Assembly (NCBI GenBank): GCA_948470475.1
Contig: OX419344.1
Span: forward strand, 21,761,725-21,825,724
Direction of reading: 5' to 3'
From: Galaxea fascicularis
Lineage: Eukaryota; Cnidaria; Anthozoa; Scleractinia; Euphylliidae
Length of the DNA: 64,000 nt
Below the pieces are notes generated by a model, which searched no databases, had not been told where the DNA came from, and was given only the letters and a program-made list of their open reading frames with translations. Shown here in pieces: positions 22,083-33,762 of the stretch. The first letter of the stretch is position 1. Each line of letters begins with the position of its first letter. Both the position numbers and the translations under genes were made by a program.

Positions 22083-22313
22083 CAGGGGCCCATTTCTCGA
22101 AACTCCCGAAAACGTTTCCGGCCCGAAAAGCCATGTCTAAAACTGCGATCCACTCATTCTAAAAAGCTGATCTTTTACTGTGATTTCAAGATAGGAAAGG
22201 GCAACTTTGTTGCAAAGTGTCATGCCTGGAAACGTCTTCGTTTTCACGATACGAAGAAAATTATGGCACCCGAAGTAGGCCCGAAAAGTTTCGGAGGTTT
22301 CGAGAACCCCCCC
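22083..22313. mobile_element. MITE with TTTCTCGAAA-type inverted termini
   Basis: The left end, aggggcccatttctcgaaact, is an imperfect inverted match to the right end, gtttcggaggtttcgagaac. A half copy lies at 53069-53200 in the same orientation. Both copies lie next to a tRNA-like SINE head. There is no coding capacity. Confidence 0.7.
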
Positions 22314-23056
22314 ACAAAAGGCTTGTTCTAAAACAAAAATAAAACTATTCTTGGTTTTCACTTGACGTCATAAAATACTAAAATTCAAAAGTAAAGAAAC
22401 TTTCCATTTTTAGCCTCATCACGTAAAAGACATTTTAGAAATGTATCTGCTTGCATGTTTTCAGCTCGGAAGCGTGCTTTGGTTTGAAAATAGTGCAGTT
22501 TGAAAGATGTCTGCTCACAAGCATCTCACGTACATGAAAACATCGATTCAGCGTGTTTTTCAGAGGCCTGAAAAGCCAGCATCGCACGAGAAGCGTCTAT
22601 GTAAATGTTTGCAAGTTCAAAAGAGGGAAGAAAGCCTTTGAAATAGCCAAACTAAATTCCACATGTTTTCACTCGTTTCCGGCTGCCATATTGGAGCCCC
22701 TCAGAGGGACTCCATCATGGTGCGTCCACACTAAACTCTGTAAGTTTGAGTGGTACATTTTGCCGAATAATTCGAGTATGGGATATCGCACAGCCCTGAA
22801 ACTTTGGCATTTTGTTTATGACTCTTCTACAATATCTTAATTTCTTGACTTGTATTGAGTGGTTGGTGATTTTATTTTATGACTTGCGTGACTTCCACGT
22901 GACTGAAAACCAAGAATATCATTTCACTTGACGTTTCGTAAGTTAAATGATGTAGCAGATATAGTTTCATTTTTGTTTTCCAGCAAGGCTTGTTTTCACG
23001 CTCCCCGATTACAGTTTGATACTAAAATAGTGCTTGCGTCTCCGACAATCTGGTTT

Positions 23057-23150
23057 TAATTTCACTAGATCATAAATCGACAGAGTCACATAAGCGGAAT
23101 CGATAATTCTGCTTCCGACTCTGTCGGTTTGATTTTCACTAGAACCAAAA
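23057..23150. mobile_element. Small palindromic element
   Basis: The inverted pair tcgacagagtc ... gactctgtcgg has matching outer arms, ttcactaga and tctagtgaa. It folds into a near-complete hairpin of about 95 bases. It is probably a MITE remnant, but no flanking duplication was identified. Confidence 0.55.
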
Positions 23151-25078
23151 ACCATTGAAAACGAGCCTTAAGTACATTCAAGTGTAAATCAGTTTCCGAC
23201 GCTTTATTTTGTATGGTTTTAAGTGCTGCCTGTTGCAACATTTCTCAGACCATGAGTATGTTAATCCCTTCATATACGACCTTATCCACGTCTACTCGAA
23301 GTTTCCCGGTTCACTTGTACGTGCGGCGTCTTTCTCGGTCTTTTCGGCGTGTCTTGCGAGGTATGAAAGCACCTTTGCATAAAGCGCTCCATAGTGAATA
23401 GTCTGGCACTGAATAGTCTGCATTTTTGCGTAGTCACATGACATTACAGACAATATCTTTAACCAAGGTTGGCTGGCCATAGAAGAGCTTACGTGTTTGG
23501 AGCCTACACTGCAAATTCGTTTGGACCATTCGGAGCTAAATATGTACATTTTATTCTCCTACAAGTTAAAATAAGAGATTTCAAATTAGTCAAAACCAAT
23601 AGGGTGTTTGAAATGTACCTTCTAAAGATTGCATCCTCCTCTGTAGGAACCGTGAGAACTGCCCTAGGAATTTGTTTGCTTTTTGTTTCGCTTTATCAAC
23701 AATGTCACCGAAAACAAAAGCAGTACACTCGTAAGTGCTATTGGCAATTGAATAACGTTCCCACATGAATTCCTCCACCCTTCTAAAAAAAGCTATAACA
23801 ACCCGTTTAACACGAAAACTAAAGAGCTTATGTGATAAAAACTTGCAAAGTAAAAACGCAAATACAGCGCTGTTGGAAACCTGTTAACCTTCGTATCAAA
23901 ACTAGAATTCAGGTATTTCACAAAGCTTTGCGTGGTAGTTATGTCCTGGCATGCATTTGTTACACATGATCACCTCGATTTGAAGCACTGCTTTATTGCT
24001 GTTTTTTTTTTTGTAATTTGAAGTCTTAACCATGTTATGTAAGCTTTCCTATTTTTCCTAATATTGTTTAATGTGTTATCAAATTTTGTCTTTGTCCCAG
24101 ATAATTAGAAATCTACCGCTGTTACTTGAATAAAATCTCTTTGTATTTTAAACCAACTCAACTATGCATCTTCCGGTGCACTTGTAATCATTGAAAAGGC
24201 AAGTGCTTGAGATTAAAAATAATAGAGTTGTTTTGGCTTGTTACTTGTGGATTTGATTTCAAGCTTTGCGTAAATGTTTTGAAAATCAACAGCGTGAATG
24301 AGTTGAACGATTGTTTGCAGTTAGAGGAAAAATCATCGCCTTTTTTGTTGACATATTTCGTTAGTTTAGCGCCAGTCAAAAAAAACCAAACAAACCAACA
24401 GGAAAACTCGAATATAAACGCTGCATGTGCATTTAAATGGTTTGCGGTACCTTCAAAGCTCGAATACATGCAGCTACACCACTAATAAGAACGCCAGCTC
24501 TGACGAGGGGCTAACGCTCAAAACGTCAGATTTTAGAATCTTTGTACAGTGGTCAATTTACATCATCAACTCCGTTGATAAAACCAAAGTGTACAACTCC
24601 CCCACCGACGCAGCACCACAACTTTTTCAGAAACTATCCCCTTTATTCCTTTTACTGAAGGATCAAGGACAAATCTCTGCAACAATTCCAACAAGCACAT
24701 GGGACACTTAGCAAATTATTCACAATATGTTCAAACAAAAATTGGTGAAATTCAAATCTCAACCCAATTAGGCTCATACCAAGACCTTAGCTTGAATTAG
24801 TATTAGGTCTTATTTGCCTTAAGGTATTTCATACCATAACTTCTTTGTCACTCTTCAGTATTCAACCATATTAAGCGCGTTAATTAATGGGTTTGTGTAC
24901 ATGAATCTGAACATTGCCACAGCGGCTTGTGACAGAAGTTAACCATTTTTGGTAAAACGTTGTAGCTCGCGAGCGAAGGGCGGCGGCGGCGGGAGACCTT
25001 TGCGCGTCCTCAAAAAAAAAAAAAAGAAAAGAAACACACCTGATCGCACTGGGCGTTTAATCGAAAGACTCCTAACGG
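23151..25078. other. Intergenic DNA without a supported gene
   Basis: Only short, family-less open frames are present. A run of 13 A at about 25013-25025 adjoins a CGGCGG-rich patch. Nothing else with defined limits is visible. Confidence 0.45.
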
Positions 25079-25508
25079 CTAGACGTTGTTATAAACAATT
25101 CTTTTATTCAGTCCGTTTGGCTGCAAATAATCCAGTTTTCTTTGCCAGAACATTTCTCCTCTGCGGAGGAGTTCCTTTTTGCGTTCGATAAGCGTGCCAC
25201 TTCGTTTAATTTGCTCAATGATTGTAATTAATACGTCATTGTCGAAGTTGTGTGTTCTAATGTTATATAAGAAGTGTTCCGTGAGTTCACACTGGAACTG
25301 ATAACTTTGTTTTTACTGTAAATGGTTTCTATGGTTGTTGAGTCGTAGGTTGAATTTCCTACATACTGTAACTTACTGATCTTGCATTCGATTACAGAAA
25401 TTACCCAAGCCGATTGACAATCCGTTGTATGGAATATGTCATAGAGTTTGCAGTTCTGGGTTCCTGTAAAGGTAGAGGTCTTGTTTATACGATTACACCA
25501 GCTACATC
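25079..25508 (-). pseudogene. Penelope-like retroelement fragment, GIY-YIG endonuclease end
   Basis: Minus-strand translation gives the pattern of the C-terminal GIY-YIG domain found in Penelope-like elements. A Cys-x-x-Cys pair stands near the start. Then comes an Ile-Glu-Cys segment followed by LQYVGNST (the QYVG box), and downstream EMFWQRKLDYLQPNGLN before a TAG at 25079-25081. The frame shifts once, at about 25300, between the QYVG part and the LQPNGLN part. The reverse transcriptase is missing, so this is a dead 3' fragment. Its 5' side is cut by the TA-flanked MITE at 25511-25786. Confidence 0.75.
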
Positions 25509-25510
25509 TA

Positions 25511-25786
25511 CAATCGTGGACAAAAGTGTTGACACATTTGAGCAAAACAAACGCTTTCTATCAGCGTCCATCCGTTATTGAAAAAACGTATTTTCTGTCG
25601 ATAGTAACCCCCCCCCACACACACACCCCTCTCCCCTTTTCAGTGTTGAAATACGCTCCATGGACACTGTCAGGTGATTACAACATTGTAAAGGGGGAAG
25701 GGGATCGAAATGTGAGAATTGGAGATCGGAAAACTCACGTGTTTTATTTTTTTGGGTGGTGTCTCAACTACTTTTGTCCATGATTG
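25511..25786. mobile_element. Tc1/mariner-type MITE with TA duplication
   Basis: A 276-base element bounded by the inverted repeat CAATCRTGGACAAAAG (25511-25526 and its complement ending 25786), with similarity continuing to about 28 bases. TA dinucleotides sit directly outside both ends (25509-25510 and 25787-25788), the target duplication expected of the Tc1/mariner group. It contains no transposase. A C/CA-rich simple stretch (about 25608-25640) lies inside. Confidence 0.8.
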
Positions 25787-25827
25787 TAGGTTTGTTGCCC
25801 TCAAGTAGTTGTGTTTCTCGAAGACTT

Positions 25828-25828
<1 letters not shown>

Positions 25829-25864
<36 letters not shown>
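25829..25864 (-). repeat. (TCAA)9 microsatellite, 3' tail of the LINE
   Basis: Nine exact TCAA tetramers on the plus strand read as (TTGA)n on the minus strand at the 3' end of the adjacent minus-strand LINE. CR1/L2-type non-LTR elements typically end in such a short tandem repeat rather than poly(A). Confidence 0.85.
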
Positions 25865-25867
<3 letters not shown>

Positions 25868-28405
25868 CTTTATTTAAACACGGTAAAATTCATCAGGTGA
25901 ATTACAATTTAAAATACAATTACATAATTATTTCTAATAACAATAAACGTACGCTTAAAAAGTCTCTACAGTAAAATACTATTCTAAACTAAACCTGTTT
26001 TCCATGAATGCCGTGTATTTAACTTAATTATATTTAACTAAAATGAAGGTTTAATAATTGCTTAAAAAGATCTAGAGATTTTACTTGTCTTAGATTGCAG
26101 GGTGGACTGTTCCAGAGAGTTGCACCTCTATAGCTAAAGCTCCTTTTTAGGTAGTTGGTTCTGGGTAAAGGGACATTTAATTTATTTGTAGAGTCTCTTG
26201 AGACATATCCTGACGTAGTGCGCTCAGTGAACATAGTGGATAAGTAGTCAGGAGTGAGATCATTAAGAGCTTTAAACACCATTAAAGCTACATGAATTTG
26301 ATGTTGGGCATTTAGGTCTTTCCATCCAAGCTGTCGTAACAAGTACGCAGCGTCAGCATCATAGGAGGAGGAAGTCAAAACGCGGGCAGCACGATCTGAA
26401 GCTTTTGTAATTTTTCGAAGAGCGTTTTGCCGCAATTCCCCCAGACAATACTACAGTAATCAAAATGGGGTTGTATTAAGGCATTGTAGATGTAATGTAG
26501 TATATCTGGTGGAACTAAAGGTCTAATTCGCTTTATGGCACCAATGCCGGAGGTAATCTTTTTGGACAGTTTGTGGATATGACTATGCCATGCCATGTTA
26601 TCATCAATAAGAATCCAAAGTGATTTAGTAGTGGATACTCGTTCTATAGAAACATTATCTGTCGAAGGTTCGAGGGATTCAGATAAAGTACTCAGTTTCT
26701 GTCTAGAGCCAATTAACATAAACTCAGTTTTAGTCGTATTCAGAGTAAGTTTGTTGCAGAGAAGCCATTTGTTGATGTTATTTAGATCACAAGTCAGACT
26801 AGTTTGTATTGAGTTTAAGTCTGTGCTAGCGTATGTTATGTGAGTATCGTCTGCATACATTCTAGGTTGGCAGAATGATAAACAATTTGGCAAATCATTG
26901 ATATAGATCAAAAATAGGAGAGGGCCAAGGATAGTTCCCTGAGGGACCCCACAACCCAGAGAACAATAGAAAGCGAACCGTTAACAACACATTTCTGAGT
27001 ACGGTTGCTCAGGTACGACTTAAACCAATCATAAGCAGGCTCCTGTATCCCATACAGACTAAGTTTAGCTAAGAGAACATCGTGATCAACGGTATCAAAT
27101 GCTTTTTTCAAGTCTGGGAAAACCACGGCATTTACATAACCGCGATCGATATTGAAAGCCTAGCTGTCAGTCGCTTCAATAAGAGCAGTGACAGTCGAGT
27201 GCAAGGATCGAAAACCTGATTGTTGGTTAATGATAATCGCTTCATTAGCCAAAAAAACTATACAATTGATCGTACACTATTCTCTCGAACACTTTAGCTA
27301 CTACTGAGATAACAGAGATCGGCCGATAATTATTCACATCAGTTCGCTCACCTTGTTTAAATAATGGTGTCACCCTAGCGCATTTCCAGTCGTCTGGAAA
27401 TAAACCAGAACTTAGAGACTTATTGAAAATGTTACATAAAGGGATCGAGATAAGATCGGCACATTCCCGAATTAGTTTGGCGGAAATATTATCCAGACCC
27501 GTTGCTTTGGATTTAGATAATTTGTTTAGGAGAGAAAAAACATTGCCACTACTAATCGGGAGCGAGTTCGCGTTCAGTTTTAATTCTTTTACAGACGCAT
27601 TGTTTTTCTGACGAGACGTGAGTTCATTAATAATTTGCCAGGTTTTGCGTAAATCGCCTTTAGACTGAAGAAATGCATTAGCATAATACAATGACTTGGC
27701 AGATTTAACTTCTTCATTGATCTTATTACGCAGCTTTTTGCACACAGCCCAGTCTAAAGGATCGTTAGACTTTACCGCTTTCTGTTTGGCAACATCGCGA
27801 TCGCGCATACCTTTCCGCAGGTCTGATGTGATCCAAGGGACCTTGCCCGACCTAACACGTTTTGTTTTGATTGGAGCATGGCTGTTCACAATAGTCAGAA
27901 ATTTAGCTTTCCAGTCAGCCCACGAAACGTTCGGGTCATCACTGGTACAAGACCAATCCTGTCGAGAAATGTCACTGCGAAAGTTCTCCCTGTTAAAATT
28001 ACAAAAATTTCTGAAAGTTTTAGTGTAATGCCCCTTGAAAGCAAACTCCGGTGATAGTTTACGATAAACATAAATAAGGCTGTGATCACTGATGCCAACA
28101 TGCAAAACTCCTGAACAGACTACCCTGTTAATACAGTTTGTAAATATTACATCAATTAACGACGATGATGATTCAGCAATACGAGTTGGCTCAGTTATGA
28201 GTTGCTGTAGCCCATACTTGATATCAGAAATTTCACAAAGTAAGCGTGTATTGGAGTCGAACTGGGTAGAGGCCAGATTACAATTCAAGTCACCCGTCAG
28301 ATAGTACTCAAGACCGAGAGAATCCAATTTTCCGATGAGGGTCTCATAGTGCGAGAAAATTTCGACTGAATCGAATTTCGGTCGCCTGTATGCGATTAAT
28401 GGTGG
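25829..28405 (-). pseudogene. CR1-type non-LTR retrotransposon, 5'-truncated and frameshifted
   Basis: On the minus strand this starts inside the apurinic-type endonuclease domain (TGDLNCNL, then DVIFTN and GISDHS, about 28290-28050). It continues through the reverse transcriptase: NNYRPISVIS about 27330, DLKKAFDTVDH about 27100, GVPQGTILGPLLF about 26940, YADD about 26845, and the C-terminal thumb region to about 26034. It ends in a (TTGA)n tail. The N-terminal half of the endonuclease is absent, with the break near 28405. Inside there is a nonsense codon near 27165 and a frameshift near 26960, so no intact protein can be made. The motifs place it in the CR1/Jockey superfamily. Confidence 0.88.
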
Positions 28406-30318
28406 TTCTTGAAAAATGTGGGCTAATCTTTCCTTCGACTGGAGGAAGTGCCAGTTCAGCGATAAATGTTGTGGCGTGGGCTAAATTTCCTCACCAGGGG
28501 TGTGCGATAGTAGATACCCTTTCTCTGGCGTGCAGACTCTCCTCCTGCGTTAGCGAGAGAACTTTCCGCATTTCTGTCACCACCCTCTCTCTTTTGTAAC
28601 CGCAGGCGATAACAAACTGTGAATATTCCGTTACCTCGCCTTAGGGTTTCGGTGTCGATCAAAGAGTGCACTGGGATTTTCGTAACTGAAACATAGCCTA
28701 AAAGATTCACAATGGGGGAATATCTGCCCCTGACGTTTTCGGAGCGGTCTATTTTGCTGTTTTTGGCAATCAAAAACGTCAGCTAGCACTCTTGAAAAGC
28801 AAATAGTTCCCTAGAAAGTTCGCGGAAAGTTCACTTTAGCTGGCGGTTTCACAAAGGAAGATTTCGTCCCGTAAAATTTCGGGCAGTTAAAATTTCAGCT
28901 AAGGAATCCGAACAGATCAAATTCGTTTAGCTAATGGAAACATCATTTCAAACAGGCTTCAAACACCATAACGTACTTAAAAATGCTTCTTTACAGCTGT
29001 TGGTTGATTTGACGTGCTGGGTGCCCCTGAATTGTGGGGAGGAATCCAGAGCCACCTTAAATTTCCTTTCTTACGATGCTGCACCTTGTTTTGGTTGTTT
29101 ATCTGATCTGGATTACCTCAGCCAACAAGGTATGCAAGCTCAATGATATATTTCGATTTATTGCCTGGAGCAAAATATTGTAAGCTTTCAGTTAATTATT
29201 ACACTTTAATAATCTGTAAAAGGAATTAATTGTTTTCATGTATTTCACCGCTACCAACAAAAGCCATCCTGTTTCCTTCCAAGGCCATCAGTCCATTGCC
29301 GGGCCAAATCATTTATGAAGAGCGATTGAACATAACAACACGAGAACAGGTTAGCTTTTTATAGACGTACTCTCGGAGATGTTTGATCTTTTCTCAACAG
29401 ACCGTGTTTTTGTTTTGTCAAGCCATTGGCTCGACGATGTGTTCAAAATTTGAATAGTTCACCCCATTTTATGGTACATTTAAATTCATTTGCGTTTGCC
29501 AAAGAGGCATTCTTTTCCAAGCATTTCTGCTTATCGCTTCAAAATACTGATCAAAACGCCAGACATTCTAAAAATGCTTAAGCGATTGAATCGAATGGCA
29601 CGTCAGACAAAATTCCTTTAAAAAAAAACTTTGATCGAAAGCGTATGAAGACAAGTGCCTCCGGCGAAACGAACATTTCTAACACGCACTTGTGCAAAGA
29701 TATGTCTTGGTATTGTTTCAGCCAAAAATGCACTTGTGTAGACGCTACTGTAGGGAGTTACTGTAAACAACATTGTTTATTTGAAGAGGTCACCTAGCAA
29801 TGTCACCGACGCCTACATGATGCATTCTTTGCCCAAATAATGCAAAAAAAACGACTTGTTGGCATGAACCAGTTTCTTCATGAAAATATTTCTGCGTTGA
29901 TAGCCAAGTTTATGGTCACCTTGAGGTAATACGGTAACAGGGTCCGGCGGTATTGTTGTTAAATATAGCAACAAAGCAGAGTTTGTGCTTTTATCCTTGG
30001 TGTTATTTGTTATGCTACGTGTCCAATTCCTGTCTTTGCTAATCAACTAAATCCTACTCACCTTAACTTTCCCATGGTGTAAAAACGAATTTTTTTGGTT
30101 TAAATCTGTCGATTAAATCATAAAAGCTAATAAGAATTACTCATTTGCGGTGTTGTTTACTACGTTGTACAAGGTGCCGGCTCTAAATCTTGAGTCTGCA
30201 AGTGAAACCTTAACTGACCATTCAAATAAAGCTATGAGCAGTGTTTTCCTGTGGTGCTGTTTACGGAGGTTTTATGTTTCAGTCTGTTGATTAATTGTGA
30301 CATTTCAGATACAAGCCG
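28406..30318. other. Intergenic DNA between two LINEs
   Basis: No gene or bounded element is supported. Short frames such as 28934-29146 have no recognisable motif. Confidence 0.45.
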
Positions 30319-33300
30319 ATAATAATAATAATAATAGTTTATTGATATCCCTCTCGCAGCCTAAAAGGCTGAATTACAAGGATGGTCAGTGACAATAGCA
30401 CAAGACACTACGGTATAAAGACAGTCAGATAAATAATGATATAACTATGATTAAAGCACAAATAACAGAGAAAACATAACAGAGAAAAGGATTACAACTG
30501 GTCTTGATACTTAATGGTGCAGAAATCTGCGAAACGCTTTGTCTTGGGGACAAAGCGCACCGGAACACGTTCGCCTGATCGGAGGCAGTACGGCCTGTCA
30601 ATTGACACGCGAGGAATTAATGGCTTAAGGACAGGAGACGAACGGCAATCACGCTTGATAAAATTTATGCAAGCTTCTTCCCTTCTTTGGGAAAGGGCAG
30701 TGATGTCAGATTGAATTAGGGCTTCGTCATAGTGACAGTTCGGCAGAATGATGCGCAGGGCCCTTTTTTGTACAGATTCTATAGCGTCATCTAAGTACTT
30801 AGGCAGAGCTGCCCACACAGGGCAAGCATATTCTAGTACAGATCGTACAATACTACAGTACACTTGCACTAGCTGCTTGATAGTGAGGCCACTCTTCTTA
30901 AGCGCGCGCAGTGCGTACAAACGCTTATTGGCCTTTTTGACTATATACTCTATGTGTACATTCCATGAAAGATCTTCAGAGATATAGACACCTAACAGCT
31001 TATAGGTTACAACCCTTTCAATGATAGAACTCGCAACGGTAAGGGGGCCAGGGGGGAATGGGCTATACTGCATAAAGTTAATGATCATTTCTTTGCATTT
31101 CTTAGAATTAAGTTTCATGCCTCTTAATGAAGCATATGTATAGATATCAGATACTGTAAATGGTAGGTAAGATGGCGAACACCTAGGGACGATTTCCATG
31201 GCAGTAGCATCGTCTACATACTTGACTCTGCTCTTACACTTAGCTGCCATCCCATTTACGAGAATGCAGAAGAGCAGGGGGGCGAGTTTGGTACCCTGAG
31301 GTGTCCCACCATTGAGCCCAACAGGGGGAGATAAGGAATTCCCAATCCTAACCCGCTGACTCCTATTCGTTAAGAAAGAAGCAATCCACCTAACAAGGTG
31401 GGGGTCAACATCTAAATTATTTAGTTCACTTAACAGTACATTGTGGTCCACAAGGTCGAAGCCTTTACTGAAGTCTGAGAAGAAAATTCTAATGTATCTG
31501 CCAGAAGTATCCAGTGTTTCTAAAATAGTGTGCATAAAGAAGATAAGAGCCTGGGTTGTCGAGCGACCAGAGAGAGCAAATTGCTTATTATCCAGTTTGT
31601 TAAACACACCGGTAATCAGAGAATCAGCGGCAAAACCTTCAAGTACTTTGGCTATCGGAGAGGTCAGTGAGATGGGTCTCAAGTCATTTTCAATGGACTT
31701 AGGAGGTCGGAGCTTTGGGACTGGGGCCACTATGGCTTGCTTTAGTTGCGTTGGAAAATAACCTTGTTCTAGTGACGAGTTGTAGATATCCGCCAAGACT
31801 GGGGAAAGCTCAAAGGCGAATTCTTTCCATACAACATTAGGGATTTCGTCCGGTCCAGGTGATTTCTTTGTCTTCAAAGCGCAAAGAGTCTTATAGACTT
31901 TATAGTCAGAGACATAGAGATGCTCAGGCACAGGGCCAATCAAACCAGGCAGTGGTTGCAAGGGCTTGAAATGGCTTGTAAGTCCACCAAGGAACTCATT
32001 AAACGACTGTGCGAGAGAGGCATCGTCAGTGATCTCACCACTGATCAGATGACTAGTCCAATCACCAGAGTAAGTGAGACCTCCCAGTACTTTGATATCT
32101 TTCCACCAGCGTGCACTGTTAGATTGTTGGAGGCTTGAGACCTTGTTGTTATAAAACTTTTTTTTACAAATGGAGCACTCTCTCTGTACCCTGTTTCTCA
32201 GCGCCTTATAGACCTGAGAGGATTTTCCATGTACGGCCAGGGCTTTCTGACGCTTGGCTATGAGGATCTTCAAACCAGCCGAGATCCACGGCTTGTCAGA
32301 TGACGACACCTTCACATTACGCAAAGGGAGAAATAAATTCACAGCGAACGTCAGACAGCTGTACAGGAGGTCAACTTTTTCTTGGACACTGGGGATCTGT
32401 TTGATGATCGACCAATCCATTGAAGTGACCCAGGCCCCTAACTCTCTTAGCCGACTACACCTGATGTCTCGTACCAGAATACTTTTTGGTCTCATTTTGT
32501 TGGAGGGATAAAGGTTGTTCATAGGGCTGATCATGATCGCATTGTGATCACTGGTTCCAATCTTAGGAAGTTGTACTGGATTAGACAGGAGATTGGGCTT
32601 GTTGGTAAAGCACCAGTCAAGAGTGGCATCATTCCGCGTGGGAAATCTGACTATCTGTCTCAAGCCAGTTGCCATGGTAACATCAGCAGACTTAATTCGT
32701 GTCGATGGAGGATTGAAATCGCCAATCACTATGGCTAAGCCATCAGGGCAGCTATTAAGAAAGGCCTCAATATTCTTCTGAATGTGCGAAATCAGTAGCG
32801 GATTTTGTTCGGCGGAGCTGCTCGGAGGGTGATAAACAGTCCCAATGAGCAGAGCTGAGGTTCCTCTAGGCAAACGGTGTGGCCGTACTTTGACCCAAAT
32901 CGACTCAATTTGAGGATCATCAAAGTCTGGTAGTAGATGGCATTGATGCGTTGACTTCACGTAGATACAGACTCCACCGCAGTTGGCGAAGCATCGGTCC
33001 TTACGAAAGCAGGTATATCCTGATAACGCACAAGCCGAGTCCGAAATGTCAGCATTTAGCCAAGTCTCCGTTAAACATACAAATGATGCATCGTTATTAT
33101 CAGCAATTGATTGCAGTTCATCGAGTTTGGGAAGAACCTGTCGAATATTGGCATAGACCATAGCCGGGATTGAAAATGGCGATCTCGTGACCCGTTTAGG
33201 AGGGTCCATGTGCATAGCATTGCTTACATTCCAGAGTTCACAGTTCGCTGGTTCCGGTTTCCATCGAAATTGTTGACCTTTCGCTTTCTTGCGGCCAGCC

Positions 33301-33640
33301 CGCTTAGATCGATTGGGCCTTCGTATTCCAAGGTCGTTTATGCGTTTCCAAACATCCGCAGGTAGCAATGATCGACAGGTAGACCTTCGGATTTTCTTGA
33401 GTTCAAATGACGAGTAAATTATTTGTCCTGGACAAACAACATGGCGGATCGAAGTTCTCGAAACACGAGACCACTCGATAGCAAAATGGCCGAAAAGGCC
33501 TAAGACGTACAGGAAACAATTCCACCATAGTAATCTGAGACTGGTTTGCTGTAAATCCTGCCACATTGTATGTCATGTACCAGTAATACAAACGAGAAAC
33601 TAGACAAAATACACAGAGCTCACAAACGTACATGACTTTC
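30319..33640 (-). mobile_element. CR1/L2-type LINE, near full length
   Basis: A minus-strand element ending 3' in a trinucleotide tail, (ATT)n (30319-30336 read in reverse), typical of CR1/L2 elements. It contains one long intact ORF (30492-33566). Only about 75 bases upstream of the ORF can be assigned, and no separate ORF1 is seen, so the 5' limit is approximate. The opposite-strand LINE fragments nearby are a different family, judging by tail and motif differences. Confidence 0.8.
30492..33566 (-). CDS. LINE polyprotein: endonuclease plus reverse transcriptase, intact
   Basis: A 1,024-residue protein without internal stops. Residues about 139-347 form the endonuclease/exonuclease/phosphatase domain: ETW at 167-169, GGVCIYVK at 197, GDFN at 282-285, LDWCFTN at 316 and SDHN at 339-342. 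Residues about 560-800 are the reverse transcriptase: SPGPDEIP at 569, DFSKGFDLVDH at 698, GTPQGTKLAPLLF at 754 and the catalytic YVDD at 783-786. A C-terminal thumb-like region follows. The endonuclease would nick target DNA and the reverse transcriptase would copy the element RNA at the nick. No RNase H or zinc-knuckle motif is evident. The true start is uncertain, because the first ~40 residues are hydrophobic and atypical. All visible catalytic residues are kept, so the copy may be young. Confidence 0.9.
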   Translation of the reverse strand: MWQDLQQTSLRLLWWNCFLYVLGLFGHFAIEWSRVSRTSIRHVVCPGQIIYSSFELKKIRRSTCRSLLPADVWKRINDLGIRRPNRSKRAGRKKAKGQQFRWKPEPANCELWNVSNAMHMDPPKRVTRSPFSIPAMVYANIRQVLPKLDELQSIADNNDASFVCLTETWLNADISDSACALSGYTCFRKDRCFANCGGVCIYVKSTHQCHLLPDFDDPQIESIWVKVRPHRLPRGTSALLIGTVYHPPSSSAEQNPLLISHIQKNIEAFLNSCPDGLAIVIGDFNPPSTRIKSADVTMATGLRQIVRFPTRNDATLDWCFTNKPNLLSNPVQLPKIGTSDHNAIMISPMNNLYPSNKMRPKSILVRDIRCSRLRELGAWVTSMDWSIIKQIPSVQEKVDLLYSCLTFAVNLFLPLRNVKVSSSDKPWISAGLKILIAKRQKALAVHGKSSQVYKALRNRVQRECSICKKKFYNNKVSSLQQSNSARWWKDIKVLGGLTYSGDWTSHLISGEITDDASLAQSFNEFLGGLTSHFKPLQPLPGLIGPVPEHLYVSDYKVYKTLCALKTKKSPGPDEIPNVVWKEFAFELSPVLADIYNSSLEQGYFPTQLKQAIVAPVPKLRPPKSIENDLRPISLTSPIAKVLEGFAADSLITGVFNKLDNKQFALSGRSTTQALIFFMHTILETLDTSGRYIRIFFSDFSKGFDLVDHNVLLSELNNLDVDPHLVRWIASFLTNRSQRVRIGNSLSPPVGLNGGTPQGTKLAPLLFCILVNGMAAKCKSRVKYVDDATAMEIVPRCSPSYLPFTVSDIYTYASLRGMKLNSKKCKEMIINFMQYSPFPPGPLTVASSIIERVVTYKLLGVYISEDLSWNVHIEYIVKKANKRLYALRALKKSGLTIKQLVQVYCSIVRSVLEYACPVWAALPKYLDDAIESVQKRALRIILPNCHYDEALIQSDITALSQRREEACINFIKRDCRSSPVLKPLIPRVSIDRPYCLRSGERVPVRFVPKTKRFADFCTIKYQDQL

Positions 33641-33725
33641 CCGTGGAGCTGCTTTTTATGAAGTGCAAGGAGGCTCAGAGTGGCTGAATCTCTTTATTCA
33701 GGGAATCAGATCCTGAAGTGAGTGA

Positions 33726-33762
33726 CACAGTAAACATCATTACGGTAATGATGTTTACTGTG
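33726..33762. repeat. Perfect 18-bp-arm palindrome
   Basis: The arm cacagtaaacatcattac (33726-33743) is followed by one spacer base and its exact reverse complement (33745-33762). It would form a perfect hairpin or cruciform. It lies about 160 bases beyond the 5' end of the LINE ORF. Confidence 0.85.

Noticed and set aside
24949..25191. Frame through the CGG-rich and poly(A) patch
   Set aside because: Product is low complexity (poly-Gly, poly-Lys) generated by simple sequence.
28934..29146. 70-codon frame between the LINEs
   Set aside because: No family motif, no splice support, and surrounded by AT-rich intergenic sequence.
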